40,388 bases of DNA from Betaproteobacteria bacterium. Its GTDB lineage: Bacteria; Pseudomonadota; Gammaproteobacteria; Burkholderiales; SG8-41. Below, piece by piece: positions 11,301-19,936 of this stretch. The notes under the pieces are model-generated. The model was given only the letters and a program-made list of their open reading frames with translations, was not told where the DNA came from and made no database searches. The DNA is taken from NCBI GenBank assembly GCA_028291945.1, contig JAQGNH010000317.1, forward strand, positions 1 to 40,388, read 5' to 3'. Within the stretch, counting starts at the first letter, position 1; each line of letters begins with the position of its first letter. The position numbers and the translations under genes were made by a program.

Positions 11301-11599
11301 TCGATCCCTCCAGACGTCACTGCGCGGCAATTCGAACAAGGCCTGCGGCGCCAGCAACCGCATCATATTATTCGGAAACGTCACCCGCAAGTACGGTGCC
11401 GGCAGAACATTTTAGATGGCCGTCGCTCTATTTTTCTTCGCCTAAACAGAGTGTTCTGACTCCGGGTATCAATGTAAAGGTTCCTTTCGCCGCGTGCTTT
11501 TTTCGGTCACTCAGCCACACCTTGCCTGCGTCGCAACGCTCTGTGCGCTACCGAACGGTCGGGACCCATCCGGCGCGATATAAAGAGCCTTGCAAACAA

Positions 11600-11653
11600 T
11601 CATTCAGGTTTTATGCGGAATGCGCAGCTGACGCGGAGCGCAATGGCTACTAG
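11600..11653 (+). pseudogene. relic of the DAERNGY small-protein family
   Basis: The frame reads SFRFYAECAADAERNGY then stops at TAG 11651-11653. It shares DAERNGY and the spaced F-Y-C pattern with the 84 aa candidate at 10279, with several silent differences between the two copies (for example GCG/GCC, CGC/CGT). No start with a ribosome site precedes it, so it looks like the end of a decayed or unrecognised small gene. Confidence 0.4.
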
Positions 11654-11865
11654 GTCGCGCTAGGTCGCATACACGCTCGCGGCGATTCGACTGAAGACTT
11701 CAATGGCAAGCTCGCATAAATGGGCCGTTTACCGGAACCTGTCGCTCACAAAAGTGGAGCTTGTGCTCTTCCGTACCTATCTGTCCGTTGAGAGTCGAGA
11801 ACCCTCCCGTACGTCTCTTTCACTCGTCGCGTGCCACTCGCGCGATTGCATTTCAGGTGAAGTCC

Positions 11866-11884
11866 TATATGGATCGACCATATA
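11866..11884. promoter_or_regulatory. palindromic operator candidate upstream of phasin
   Basis: TATATGG and CCATATA form a perfect 7-base inverted repeat with a 5-base spacer, ending 33 bases before the phasin start. It could be a regulator operator overlapping the promoter or a 5' leader hairpin. No known consensus (PhaR, Fnr, Crp) is matched exactly. Confidence 0.4.
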
Positions 11885-11917
11885 GCCTGCAATGGCTTTT
11901 TCTCAAGAGGTCACACC

Positions 11918-12415
11918 ATGTCCAATCCGAACGCACACAGCCCTCCGCAGGCAACCGTCGGTGATCAGCAAGCTAATTTGCGGACTGCACTGAGCATCGC
12001 CACCATTATGGCCGAAGCCAGCCAGCGTCTATTCAAGGTACAAAGCGAAGCCGCCAATGCAGCATTTGCAGAGAACTCGAAGCATCTGGCAGCGCTCTTG
12101 AATACACTGAACACCAAGGATTCTGGCGCACTGGTCGCCGAATGGACCAGTCTTTATCAAGCGAACATGCGCAGGGTGTTGGACGTTACCCGCAGTTGCT
12201 TCGAGATTGTGCCGCAGACGCAGGCCGAGATTGCCAAGCTGGTCGGCGATCCCCTCGCGTCTGCCAATAAACAAACGCAGCAGTACCTGGACCAGTTTAC
12301 GAAGGCGATTAGCGACGGTCGCGACGCGGCCGCAGCTTCGGTGAAGGATTTTATGGCCAATGTCAGCCCGAGCGCGAGCGGACCCCAACCAGCGAACAAA
12401 GAAAAAGTTGTCTGA
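11918..12415 (+). CDS. phasin family protein
   Basis: 165 aa, alpha-helical, no cysteine-rich or membrane segments. The middle (about residues 20-125) has the phasin pattern: LSIATIMAEASQRLFKVQSE, heptad-like Ala/Leu repeats, then QYLDQFTKAISDGRDAAAAS. The Ala/Ser/Pro-rich tail is typical. Phasins coat polyhydroxyalkanoate granules. Start ATG 11918 follows AAGAGGT. The gene is monocistronic, closed by the terminator at 12484-12517. Phasin-family domains are also used in non-PHA roles, and no PHA synthase lies in the window. Confidence 0.88.
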   Translation: MSNPNAHSPPQATVGDQQANLRTALSIATIMAEASQRLFKVQSEAANAAFAENSKHLAALLNTLNTKDSGALVAEWTSLYQANMRRVLDVTRSCFEIVPQTQAEIAKLVGDPLASANKQTQQYLDQFTKAISDGRDAAAASVKDFMANVSPSASGPQPANKEKVV

Positions 12416-12483
12416 AGTTGCATGGAATTATCTTATTCTTGGGCTCCCTCCCGAAATCTAAATAGAATATAGCGATTGCGATG

Positions 12484-12517
12484 GACCCCGGCAGCTGGAG
12501 AGTCGGGGTCTTTTTTT
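12484..12517 (+). terminator. intrinsic terminator after phasin
   Basis: GACCCCG (12484-12490) pairs perfectly with CGGGGTC (12504-12510) across a 13-base loop, followed at once by seven T residues. This is a textbook rho-independent terminator for the phasin transcript. Confidence 0.9.
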
Positions 12518-12634
12518 CGCTGATGAGCGGTACTGCGATGCGCGCAGGCGATGCGGTGTTTGGCTATGCGCGTTAGCGCACGGACGGCGTCGCGCGTGCC
12601 TGTTCAAATCATCGAGTTGCCAGACCCTTCCATT

Positions 12635-12653
12635 CCGTGCACCTCTTGCACGG
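12635..12653. promoter_or_regulatory. inverted repeat upstream of the small protein-pta-ackA unit
   Basis: CCGTGCA and TGCACGG form a perfect 7-base inverted repeat around a 5-base loop, 58 bases before the next start codon. It could be an operator or leader hairpin for the acetate operon. No specific regulator can be named. Confidence 0.35.
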
Positions 12654-12710
12654 TATAGCCGCGAGCGATGTTCTCGCTGTAGCGGCGTCAGGCCCTTTCA
12701 GGAGACCCCA

Positions 12711-12923
12711 ATGGCCAAGCCCCACAAAAATACGCTCGAACCCAAGTCCTTCAACCTATTAGCTTCATTGCGCTCGTCTATTTCTTCAGTTATGGCTCGG
12801 CACCGCATTAAGCGTCGTGCCAAAGCAAATCAAGGCTCAGTAGAAGATCTGGCCAGATGGGACGACGATGGCGGCGCGTCAAAACGGCGTACCGACGTTC
12901 CCCAAGGAGTGGGTTTGAAATGA
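12711..12923 (+). CDS. small basic protein of unknown function
   Basis: 70 aa, start ATG 12711 after AGGAGA with good spacing, so translation is likely. The protein is rich in Arg/Lys in the middle (ARHRIKRRAKANQ) and acidic after (EDLARWDDDGG); no membrane segment or known domain. It ends one base before the phosphate acetyltransferase start, so it likely belongs to that operon and may couple its translation. Not recognised. Confidence 0.6.
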   Translation: MAKPHKNTLEPKSFNLLASLRSSISSVMARHRIKRRAKANQGSVEDLARWDDDGGASKRRTDVPQGVGLK

Positions 12924-12924
12924 T

Positions 12925-13884
12925 TTGGACGTGACCGATCCGCGCAAACACGAGAAGTACGATGCGCTGATCCACAGTTGCCGTACGCTGAGCCCCGTGC
13001 GCACTGCGGTTGCGCACCCTTGCGATAAAGCATCGCTCGCCGGTGCGCTCGAGGCTGCCGCGGCAAAGATCATCGAGCCGATTCTCGTCGGGCCCGAAGC
13101 ACGGATTCGTGCACTCGCGGCGTCGCTCGAGCTGGAAATAGACGGACTGCAGATCATCGACCAGCCGCACAGTCATGCGGCCGCGGAGATGGCGGTGGCG
13201 CTCGTGCGAGCGGGCAAAGTTGACGCGCTGATGAAGGGCAGCCTCCATACCGAAGAGCTGCTGACCGAGGTGGTACGCAAGGACACCGGCATCCGCACCT
13301 CGCGCCGAATCAGTCATGTCTTCATCATGGACGTCCCGACCTATCCCAAGCCGTTGTTCATCACCGATGCGGTGGTAAACATTCTTCCGACATTGGAAGA
13401 CAAGGTCGACATCGTACAGAACGCGATCGAGTTCGCGCACGCGCTGGGGATCCGGGTTCCCAAAGTGGCAATCCTCTCGGCCGTGGAGACGATCAATTCG
13501 AAATTCCGTTCGACGATCGACGCGGCAGCCTTATGCAAGATGGCCGAGCGCGGGCAGATCACGGGCGCGCTCCTCGATGGCCCCCTTGCACTCGACAACG
13601 CGATCAGCCGCGAGGCGGCGGCGATCAAGCACATCACGTCCGCAGTTGCGGGCGATGCCGACATCCTGCTCGTACCAGACCTCGAAGCCGGCAACATGCT
13701 GGCCAAGGAGTTGACCTTTCTTGCGAATGCAGATGCGGCGGGCATCGTGCTGGGCGCACGCGTGCCGGTCATTCTGACCAGCCGCGCGGACAATCTTCGA
13801 ACGCGCATGGCAAGCTGCGCGGTCGCTGCGCTCTACGCCCATCGCCGGGGGCTCGCCGCCGCAGAAATCGGCAAGCTCGCGTAA
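12925..13884 (+). CDS. pta: phosphate acetyltransferase (Pta, PTA/PTB type)
   Basis: 319 aa, single catalytic PTA_PTB domain without the N-terminal DRTGG/P-loop part of enterobacterial Pta. Converts acetyl-CoA and phosphate to acetyl-phosphate and CoA. Recognisable segments: VDALMKGSLHTEELL, SHVFIMDVPTY, then ILSAVETINSKFRST and ITGALLDGPLALDNAIS, all characteristic of the family. The start is TTG 12925 (GTG 12931 also possible), directly after the small protein; AAGGAG at 12903-12908 is somewhat far. Its stop overlaps acetate kinase by one base. Specificity for acetyl rather than butyryl is inferred from the partner. Confidence 0.93.
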   Translation: MDVTDPRKHEKYDALIHSCRTLSPVRTAVAHPCDKASLAGALEAAAAKIIEPILVGPEARIRALAASLELEIDGLQIIDQPHSHAAAEMAVALVRAGKVDALMKGSLHTEELLTEVVRKDTGIRTSRRISHVFIMDVPTYPKPLFITDAVVNILPTLEDKVDIVQNAIEFAHALGIRVPKVAILSAVETINSKFRSTIDAAALCKMAERGQITGALLDGPLALDNAISREAAAIKHITSAVAGDADILLVPDLEAGNMLAKELTFLANADAAGIVLGARVPVILTSRADNLRTRMASCAVAALYAHRRGLAAAEIGKLA

Positions 13885-15113
13885 TGAAGCGGATGCACCA
13901 GCCTATTCTCGTCATCAACGCGGGCTCGTCCAGCGTCAAATTTTCGGTGTTCGAAACCGAGTCCGATCGGTCGCTTGCCGTCGGCCCGCATGGCCAGGTC
14001 GAGGGGATCGGCACCTGTGCGCATTTGCAGGTGATCGACCCCAACGGCGAAACACTCGCCGACAAAGCCCTCTCAGGCCGGCACCATCGCGATGCGATCG
14101 CGGCCATTCACGACTGGTTCGCCGCGAATGTCGGCAGCGAGGCCGGCTTTGATGGCGTTGGCCATCGCGTGGTTCATGGCGGACTGGACTATTCACAACC
14201 CGTGCTGATAGACGATCGCGTGCTGGCCGACATCGAGGCGTTGGCCCCCCTCGCGCCGCTGCACCAGGCGCACAACATCGCTGCGATCCGGGCGTTCGCG
14301 GCTGCCGCGCCCAAGGTGCGGCAGGTTGCCTGTTTCGACACGGCATTCCATCATGAGCAGCCCGCAGTGGCGCAGCAATTCGCACTGCCGCGCGAGCTCA
14401 CCGCAAAAGGCGTGCGCCGCTACGGCTTCCATGGGCTCTCTTACGAATACATCGTCTCGGTATTGCCGGAGATCGCGCCGGAGTGCGCGCAGGGGCGAGT
14501 CGTCGTCGCGCATCTTGGCAACGGCGCGAGCATGTGCGCGATCGACCGCGGCCACAGCATCGCGAGCACGATGGGCTTGACGGCGCTGGATGGTCTGCCG
14601 ATGGGCACACGCTGCGGCGCGCTCGATCCGGGCGTCATTCTCTACCTGCTGCAGCACGAGGGTATGGACGCACACGCGATCGAACGACTCATTTACGAGC
14701 GCTCGGGACTCCTCGGCGTATCGGGCATTTCGAGCGATATGCGCGCGCTGCTCGCGAGCGACGCGCCTTCTGCAAGGGAAGCGATAGAGCTCTTCGTGTA
14801 CCAGATCGGACGCTCGCTCGGCTCGCTTGTCGCAGCGCTGGGCGGGCTCGATGCGCTCGTCTTCACCGGCGGAATTGGCGAGCATGCGCAGCAGATACGC
14901 GAGCGCGTTTGCGAACGCGCGCGTTGGCTCGGCATCGTGCTCGATCCGGCGGCAAACATGCGAGGCGGCCCGCGCATCTCAAGCGCAGGCTCTGCCGTTT
15001 CGGCCTGGGTCATACCGACGGATGAGAACCTGATGATTGCACGGCACACGCGGCGGTTACTCGATGCGAGTACATTGCATTCACCTTGGACGACAGCACA
15101 CCCCGGCCGATGA
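13884..15113 (+). CDS. ackA: acetate kinase
   Basis: 409 aa ASKHA-fold kinase converting acetyl-phosphate and ADP to acetate and ATP. Signature 1 INAGSSSVKFSVF begins near residue 11; then VGHRVVHGG, HLGNGASMCAI (phosphate site), LDGLPMGTRCGALDPG, and the C-terminal FTGGIGEHA and DENLMIARHT. All positions expected for catalysis look intact. Start ATG 13884 overlaps the pta stop (TAATG), a one-base coupling. With Pta it forms the classic substrate-level phosphorylation pair used in overflow or fermentation. Confidence 0.96.
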   Translation: MKRMHQPILVINAGSSSVKFSVFETESDRSLAVGPHGQVEGIGTCAHLQVIDPNGETLADKALSGRHHRDAIAAIHDWFAANVGSEAGFDGVGHRVVHGGLDYSQPVLIDDRVLADIEALAPLAPLHQAHNIAAIRAFAAAAPKVRQVACFDTAFHHEQPAVAQQFALPRELTAKGVRRYGFHGLSYEYIVSVLPEIAPECAQGRVVVAHLGNGASMCAIDRGHSIASTMGLTALDGLPMGTRCGALDPGVILYLLQHEGMDAHAIERLIYERSGLLGVSGISSDMRALLASDAPSAREAIELFVYQIGRSLGSLVAALGGLDALVFTGGIGEHAQQIRERVCERARWLGIVLDPAANMRGGPRISSAGSAVSAWVIPTDENLMIARHTRRLLDASTLHSPWTTAHPGR

Positions 15114-15147
15114 TCATCGGCGCAGCGTAACGCACCGCGCGACCTAA

Positions 15148-17691
15148 ATGCCTGCACCGCTCAAGGCCGATCCGGCATTCTGGCAGATGCCGGTCGCCGC
15201 GCTCCTCGAACAGGGGTCGGCACACCGCGACGGTCTCAGCAGTGCTGAAGCGGCTGCGCGCCTGAAACAGTTCGGGCCGAACGTGGTTCACGGGGAACGC
15301 AAGCGTGCGGTGTTCCTGCAGTTCCTCGCGAAGTTCCGTAACCCGCTCGTCATTATTCTCCTCGCCGCGAGCGCCCTTTCCGCGTTTACCGGCGACGTCA
15401 CGGGTTTCTTGATTATCGCGACGATCGTCCTTATCAGCGTCACGCTCGACTTCGTGCAGGAGTACCGAGCCGGACAGGCCGCGGATCAACTCCGCCAGTC
15501 GGTAGCGATACGTGCACAGGTGTTCCGCGATGGGAAACTGCTCAAGGTGCCGCTCGCCGATATGGTGCCTGGCGATGTGGCGCTGCTTGCAGCCGGCGAT
15601 GTCGTTCCATGTGACGGTCGGGTGCTGGAGGCGAAGGACTTGTTCGTCAACCAGGCTCTCCTGACCGGTGAATCGTATCCGGTGGAAAAGGCGCCCGCTG
15701 AATTAGCAGTAACGACTGAAGTGAACGCGGCGAGTAACACCGTGCTCATGGGCACATCGGTGATCAGTGGCACGGCCAAGGTACTGATGTGCCGCACGGG
15801 CCAGAAGACGGCGCTTGGTGAAATTGCCGACACGCTTCTGGTCAAGCCCCCGCCCACGGCTTTTGAAGAGGGAACGCACCGTTTCGGCATTCTCATCCTC
15901 CGCCTGACGGTCCTCCTCCTGCTTTTCGTCCTTCTGGTCAATGCGTTTTTCCACCGCCCTTGGCTCGAGTCCTTTCTCTTCGCAGTGGCCCTCGCGGTGG
16001 GCCTGACGCCCGAGCTCCTCCCGATGGTGGTATCGGTGACACTGTCGCGAGGCGCGCGGCGGATGGCGGCGAACAAGGTGATCGTCAAGCGGCTCGCGTC
16101 GATCCACAACCTCGGGAGCATGGATGTCTTCTGCACCGACAAGACCGGCACACTGACCGAGGCGCGTATTCATCTGGAATGTCACCTCGACCCGCTTGGG
16201 ACGGAATGTGCTCAGGTCCTAAAACTCGCCTACTTCAACAGCTATTTTGAAACAGGCGTGAAGAGCCCACTCGACGACGCCATCCTGGAGCACACCGAGA
16301 TCGACGTCAGCGGCTGGCGCAAGATCGACGAAGTGCCGTTCGACTTCGAGCGCCGGCGTGTATCGGTGCTTCTTGATAACGGCACTGACAGGTTGCTCGT
16401 GGTCAAAGGGGCTCCCGAAGATATCTTGCGGCTCTCGGTCAGCTATTGCGTGGAAGAAGGGTCGAGCGTTCATCCTCTGGATGATGCGGCACGCGTGAGT
16501 ATCAATGCCCAGTTCGAAGCGCTGAGTAAAGACGGCTACCGGGTTCTCGGCATCGCCTCACGGCAGGTGGGCGCGGACCATCAGCACGCCGTGCTTGGCG
16601 ATGAAAGCGAGCTCGTGTTTGCGGGCTTCGCCACCTTCCTCGATCCGCCAAAGGAGAGCGCCAAGGCGGCGTTGGCAGCGCTCGCCGCAGATCGGGTCGC
16701 GGTCAAAATCATCACGGGCGATAACGAGCTGGTGACTCAACACGTCTTCGCCCAGCTCGAGCTGCCTGTAACGGGTGTGCTTACCGGCACTCAAATTCAG
16801 CAGATGGATGATGCCGCACTCGCAGCGCGCGTGGAGCAGGTAAACCTTTTCTGTCGCGTGAGTCCTGCCGAGAAAAACCGCATCATCCTCGCCCTCAAAC
16901 AGCGCGGGCATGTGGTGGGCTATCTCGGCGATGGCATCAACGATGCGCCTTCGCTTCATTCGGCGGACGTCGGGATTTCCGTCGACAGCGCCGTGGACGT
17001 CGCCAAAGCTGCGGCCGACATGATTCTCCTCGAGCACGATCTCGGCGTCCTCCACGCAGGTGTCCTCGAAGGGCGGCGCACTTTCGGCAATATCATGAAG
17101 TACATCATGATGGGCACGAGCTCGAATTTTGGAAACATGTTCAGCATGGCCGGAGCGTCGCTCTTCCTTCCCTTCCTGCCGATGCTGCCGGGACAGATCC
17201 TGTTGAACAACCTGCTCTACGACGTTTCAGAGCTCCCCATACCGCTCGATCGCGTGGACGACGATTACCTGAGCCATCCGCGGCACTGGGACATGAAGTT
17301 CATCCGCAACTTCATGCTGGTGATCGGGCCGGTCAGCTCCGTCTTCGATTTCCTCACGTTCTACATCATGCTGGCGGTCTTTCATGCCGGAGAGACGCTT
17401 TTCCATACCGGCTGGTTCATCGAGTCAATGGCGACCCAGGTGCTGGTCATCTTCATCATCCGCACTCGCAGGAACCCGTTCAAAAGCCGCCCGAATCCAT
17501 GGCTCATCGCGTGCTCATTGACAGTGGTCGCCGTGGCGGTGCTCCTGCCGTTCACGCCGGTTGGCGTGCAACTCGGTTTCGTGGCGCCGCCGGCTTTATT
17601 CTTCGCGGTGCTCGCTGCGATGCTGCTCTTCTATCTGCTCGCGGTGGAAGCAATGAAGCAGTGGTTCTTCCGCCGCTTTGCCACACCGTGA
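15148..17691 (+). CDS. mgtA: magnesium-translocating P-type ATPase (MgtA-like)
   Basis: 847 aa P-type ATPase of the P3B group. Actuator motif TGES at residues 173-176; membrane segment with LTPELLPMVV (T287-P-E); phosphorylation motif DKTGTLT with D331; hinge GDGINDAP at 594-601. About ten membrane helices in the expected 2+2+6 arrangement. The TPE(L/M)LP motif separates MgtA/MgtB-type Mg2+ importers from Ca2+ pumps. It is slightly shorter than E. coli MgtA (898). It follows ackA by 34 bases on the same strand, suggesting shared transcription; no leader riboswitch can be seen in that gap, and no clear ribosome site either. Confidence 0.93.
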   Translation: MPAPLKADPAFWQMPVAALLEQGSAHRDGLSSAEAAARLKQFGPNVVHGERKRAVFLQFLAKFRNPLVIILLAASALSAFTGDVTGFLIIATIVLISVTLDFVQEYRAGQAADQLRQSVAIRAQVFRDGKLLKVPLADMVPGDVALLAAGDVVPCDGRVLEAKDLFVNQALLTGESYPVEKAPAELAVTTEVNAASNTVLMGTSVISGTAKVLMCRTGQKTALGEIADTLLVKPPPTAFEEGTHRFGILILRLTVLLLLFVLLVNAFFHRPWLESFLFAVALAVGLTPELLPMVVSVTLSRGARRMAANKVIVKRLASIHNLGSMDVFCTDKTGTLTEARIHLECHLDPLGTECAQVLKLAYFNSYFETGVKSPLDDAILEHTEIDVSGWRKIDEVPFDFERRRVSVLLDNGTDRLLVVKGAPEDILRLSVSYCVEEGSSVHPLDDAARVSINAQFEALSKDGYRVLGIASRQVGADHQHAVLGDESELVFAGFATFLDPPKESAKAALAALAADRVAVKIITGDNELVTQHVFAQLELPVTGVLTGTQIQQMDDAALAARVEQVNLFCRVSPAEKNRIILALKQRGHVVGYLGDGINDAPSLHSADVGISVDSAVDVAKAAADMILLEHDLGVLHAGVLEGRRTFGNIMKYIMMGTSSNFGNMFSMAGASLFLPFLPMLPGQILLNNLLYDVSELPIPLDRVDDDYLSHPRHWDMKFIRNFMLVIGPVSSVFDFLTFYIMLAVFHAGETLFHTGWFIESMATQVLVIFIIRTRRNPFKSRPNPWLIACSLTVVAVAVLLPFTPVGVQLGFVAPPALFFAVLAAMLLFYLLAVEAMKQWFFRRFATP

Positions 17692-18173
17692 ACACTGTGG
17701 ATTGCAGAGTACTGTGTCACCCACTCATTCAACCATGTGGTGTGACCAGTGGAATTGATCACGTGGTGGAAAACGGTGCTCCTGATATTGCTGGGTCGGT
17801 TCTGGAACTACGCTGTTCGCGAAGGTATGCGCGTACCCTTGCACGGTGAAGCGGCTTGGCTCCTGCCGGAGGGTGAGAAGCCGTACTGGCGTGGGCGGGT
17901 CATCAGTGCGACATACGAATTCGCAAGGTAGCCGCAGACCGCGATCAGCGTTTGCAGAGCTTGAACGCCTGCCTTTCGTCTTTTTATTTAGACCCTGACA
18001 TCGCCCGCCGAAACAGCGCAATCGCGCTATGTTTCTTGCGGTCCGCCGACTACAAAAAGAACGACGCCGAGCTGCCGGAGACGTTCAAGCCGATGAACGC
18101 TTGAACGCTTCCGGATTTCAGCGACTGAATTACTCGAGCGGGTCCCGCACTTCTGACGACTACTCGCGCGGAG
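17692..18173. other. intergenic region between convergent mgtA and TPP-enzyme genes
   Basis: About 480 bases. Apart from a doubtful short open frame at 17749-17931 no gene is supported. A T-rich stretch near 17977-17989 may end the plus-strand transcript, but no strong stem precedes it. Repeated GAACGC words occur around 17962 and 18096-18110 without clear structure. Confidence 0.35.
17749..17931 (+). CDS. possible small hydrophobic-start protein
   Basis: 60 aa from GTG 17749: one N-terminal hydrophobic helix (ITWWKTVLLILLGRFW) followed by a polar tail with several Trp, Tyr and Arg residues. The residue mix is protein-like for a small membrane protein, but there is no good ribosome site and no recognised family. 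Low confidence. Confidence 0.25.
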   Translation: MELITWWKTVLLILLGRFWNYAVREGMRVPLHGEAAWLLPEGEKPYWRGRVISATYEFAR

Positions 18174-19835
18174 TCAGGTTACCGCGGCCGCATGAGACGA
18201 GAACGAGACCGTGCCGGCGCGTGCCGTGTCGTCGGTCACGACATTGACGAGCGCGACCATGCCCTGATCGACTTTCTTCTGCGCACGCACGAGCGCCGGT
18301 CCGATGTCTTCGGGCTTTTCCACGAACTCACCATAGCAGCCGAGCGCCTCGGCCATCTTGTCGAACCGGGTATAGCCGAGATTGCGGCCGATTTTTTCTT
18401 TCTTTGGATCCGCGGTCCAGCCGCCGTTCAGGCTGATCACCACGAGCACCGGCGCCTTGTGCCGCACCGCCGTGTCGAGCTCCATCGCGTTCAGCCCGAA
18501 CGAGCCGTCGCCGTGGACGACGATGACTTGCTTGTCGGGACACGCGATCTTGGCGCCGACGCCGAAAGGCATACCGACGCCCATCATTCCGAATGGACCG
18601 GAATTCAGGCGATGCCCCGGCGAAAACGTCGGCATGGATTGGCGGCCGTAGTTGAGGATTTCCTGCCCGTCGACCACCAGGATGGCGTCGCGCTTCATGA
18701 AGTTCTTCACTTCCTCGCACAGACGCAGCGGATGGATCGGCGTCTTGTTCATCGACATGCCGCCCCCGGTTTCCTTGCGCTTGGCCGCTTCGCCCTCGGC
18801 GAGCTTCTTGCGCCACTGCGCGAAATTCTCCGGTTCGATGCGGCGCGGCATCGCCGCGAGAAGCTGCTGCAGCACCGCCTTGCAGTCGCCGACGATCCCG
18901 ATATCGATCTTGCGCGGCGCCGACGCGATTTCGTCCGCGTCGATGTCGATCCTCGCGATCGTGGCATTGGCCCCGAAGCGCGGCGGCGCAGCGTGGCCGA
19001 TGATGTAGTTCATGCGCGTGCCGAGGACGATGATCAGATCGGCATCTTTGAACGCCGTCGAGCGCATCGTGAGGAACGATAGTGGATGGTCGTCGGGCAG
19101 CACGCCGCGGCCTTGCGGCGTCGTGTAGAAAGGGATGCCCGCCTTCTCCACGAAGGACTGCATTTCGGGCCAGGCTTTCGACCAGATCACGCCGCTGCCG
19201 CTCACGATGAGCGGCTGTTTCGCCTTGGCGAGCGCGTCGATCAGCTTGTCTACTTGCGCGGTCTCGCCCATCGGCCGCGCGTTGAGCAGCGGGCGGCCGC
19301 TCAAGCGCCAGTCGACCTCCGCTTCATCGATTGTTTCGTAGAGGACGTCAGCCGGAAAATCAAGATAGACCGGGCCGGGCTTGCCGCTCATCGCTTTCTG
19401 GAAGGCGGTATTCACCTGCTCGGGAATCCGCTTTATGTTGATGACGCGATCTGTCCACTTGGTGCAGCCTTTCATGATCGCGACCTGGTCGATCTCCTGG
19501 AACGTCTGCCGCCCGAACAGGCCAATCGCGCTCGAGCCCCCGATCGCCACCACCGGCGCGCAATCGATGAGCGCGTTGGCAAGGCCGGTCGTCAGGTTGA
19601 TGACGCCGGGACCGCTCGCCGCCATGCACACGCCGGGTTTCTGGAGCAACCGGCTATACGCCTGCGCCGACAGCGCGGCCGCCTGCTCGTGGCGCACGTC
19701 GATCATGCGTATCTCTTCTTTGGCACAGTGTGTCTGGGCGAGCTGCATCGGCCCGCCCATGATGAAGAACAAGTCCTTCGTGCCCTCTTTTTTCAGGGCT
19801 TTCGCGAGAATTTCAGAGCCTGTCACTTCCGCCAT
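18174..19835 (-). CDS. TPP-dependent oxalyl-CoA decarboxylase / 2-hydroxyacyl-CoA lyase-like enzyme
   Basis: 553 aa with the three-domain layout of the acetolactate synthase superfamily: N-terminal pyrimidine-binding domain (catalytic E50 in DVRHEQAAA), central DHS-like domain (about 190-330), C-terminal TPP/Mg domain (GDGSFGLNA from 442, closing Asn 470 in SLNGGW). ATG 19835 follows AAAGGAGA. It lies 101 bases after a family III CoA-transferase on the same strand, the arrangement of frc-oxc oxalate operons. However, the Tyr-Glu pair of Oxalobacter oxalyl-CoA decarboxylase is Phe112-Gln113 here (TFQEIDQ), as in 2-hydroxyacyl-CoA lyases and acetolactate synthases. So the CoA-linked lyase class is well supported, the exact substrate is not. 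Confidence 0.85.
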   Translation of the reverse strand: MAEVTGSEILAKALKKEGTKDLFFIMGGPMQLAQTHCAKEEIRMIDVRHEQAAALSAQAYSRLLQKPGVCMAASGPGVINLTTGLANALIDCAPVVAIGGSSAIGLFGRQTFQEIDQVAIMKGCTKWTDRVINIKRIPEQVNTAFQKAMSGKPGPVYLDFPADVLYETIDEAEVDWRLSGRPLLNARPMGETAQVDKLIDALAKAKQPLIVSGSGVIWSKAWPEMQSFVEKAGIPFYTTPQGRGVLPDDHPLSFLTMRSTAFKDADLIIVLGTRMNYIIGHAAPPRFGANATIARIDIDADEIASAPRKIDIGIVGDCKAVLQQLLAAMPRRIEPENFAQWRKKLAEGEAAKRKETGGGMSMNKTPIHPLRLCEEVKNFMKRDAILVVDGQEILNYGRQSMPTFSPGHRLNSGPFGMMGVGMPFGVGAKIACPDKQVIVVHGDGSFGLNAMELDTAVRHKAPVLVVISLNGGWTADPKKEKIGRNLGYTRFDKMAEALGCYGEFVEKPEDIGPALVRAQKKVDQGMVALVNVVTDDTARAGTVSFSSHAAAVT

Positions 19836-19904
19836 GTTCGTCTCCTTTGGTGAAGCTCCGATCGAGTCCCTTGATCGGTGAGCTTCCTCTAACTTCGGGG
19901 GTAT

Positions 19905-19927
19905 ACAAGGGGGATTGATCCCCTTGT
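19905..19927. repeat. perfect palindrome between the CoA-transferase and TPP-enzyme genes
   Basis: ACAAGGGG (19905-19912) pairs with CCCCTTGT (19920-19927) around a 7-base loop. It lies in the 101-base gap of the two-gene minus-strand unit. No T-run follows on the minus strand, so it is more likely an mRNA-processing/stability hairpin or partial attenuator than a terminator. Confidence 0.5.
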
Positions 19928-19936
19928 TCCGTGTTC

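Larger units (their letters stand above)
11301..11917. other. intergenic region between Crp-type regulator and phasin
   Basis: About 620 bases of divergent upstream DNA. It contains the relic described at 11600-11653, a short direct repeat TAGGTCGC at about 11651-11668, and the operator-like palindrome at 11866-11884. Two short open frames elsewhere show no protein-like features and are not called. Confidence 0.4.

Noticed and set aside
12808-13440. Minus-strand open frame of 210 codons opposite pta
   Set aside because: Shadow of a well-supported phosphate acetyltransferase; composition and lack of a ribosome site argue against it.
18192-19082. Plus-strand open frames opposite the TPP enzyme
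   Set aside because: Arg/His/Asp-rich shadows without ribosome sites; the minus-strand gene has all TPP motifs.
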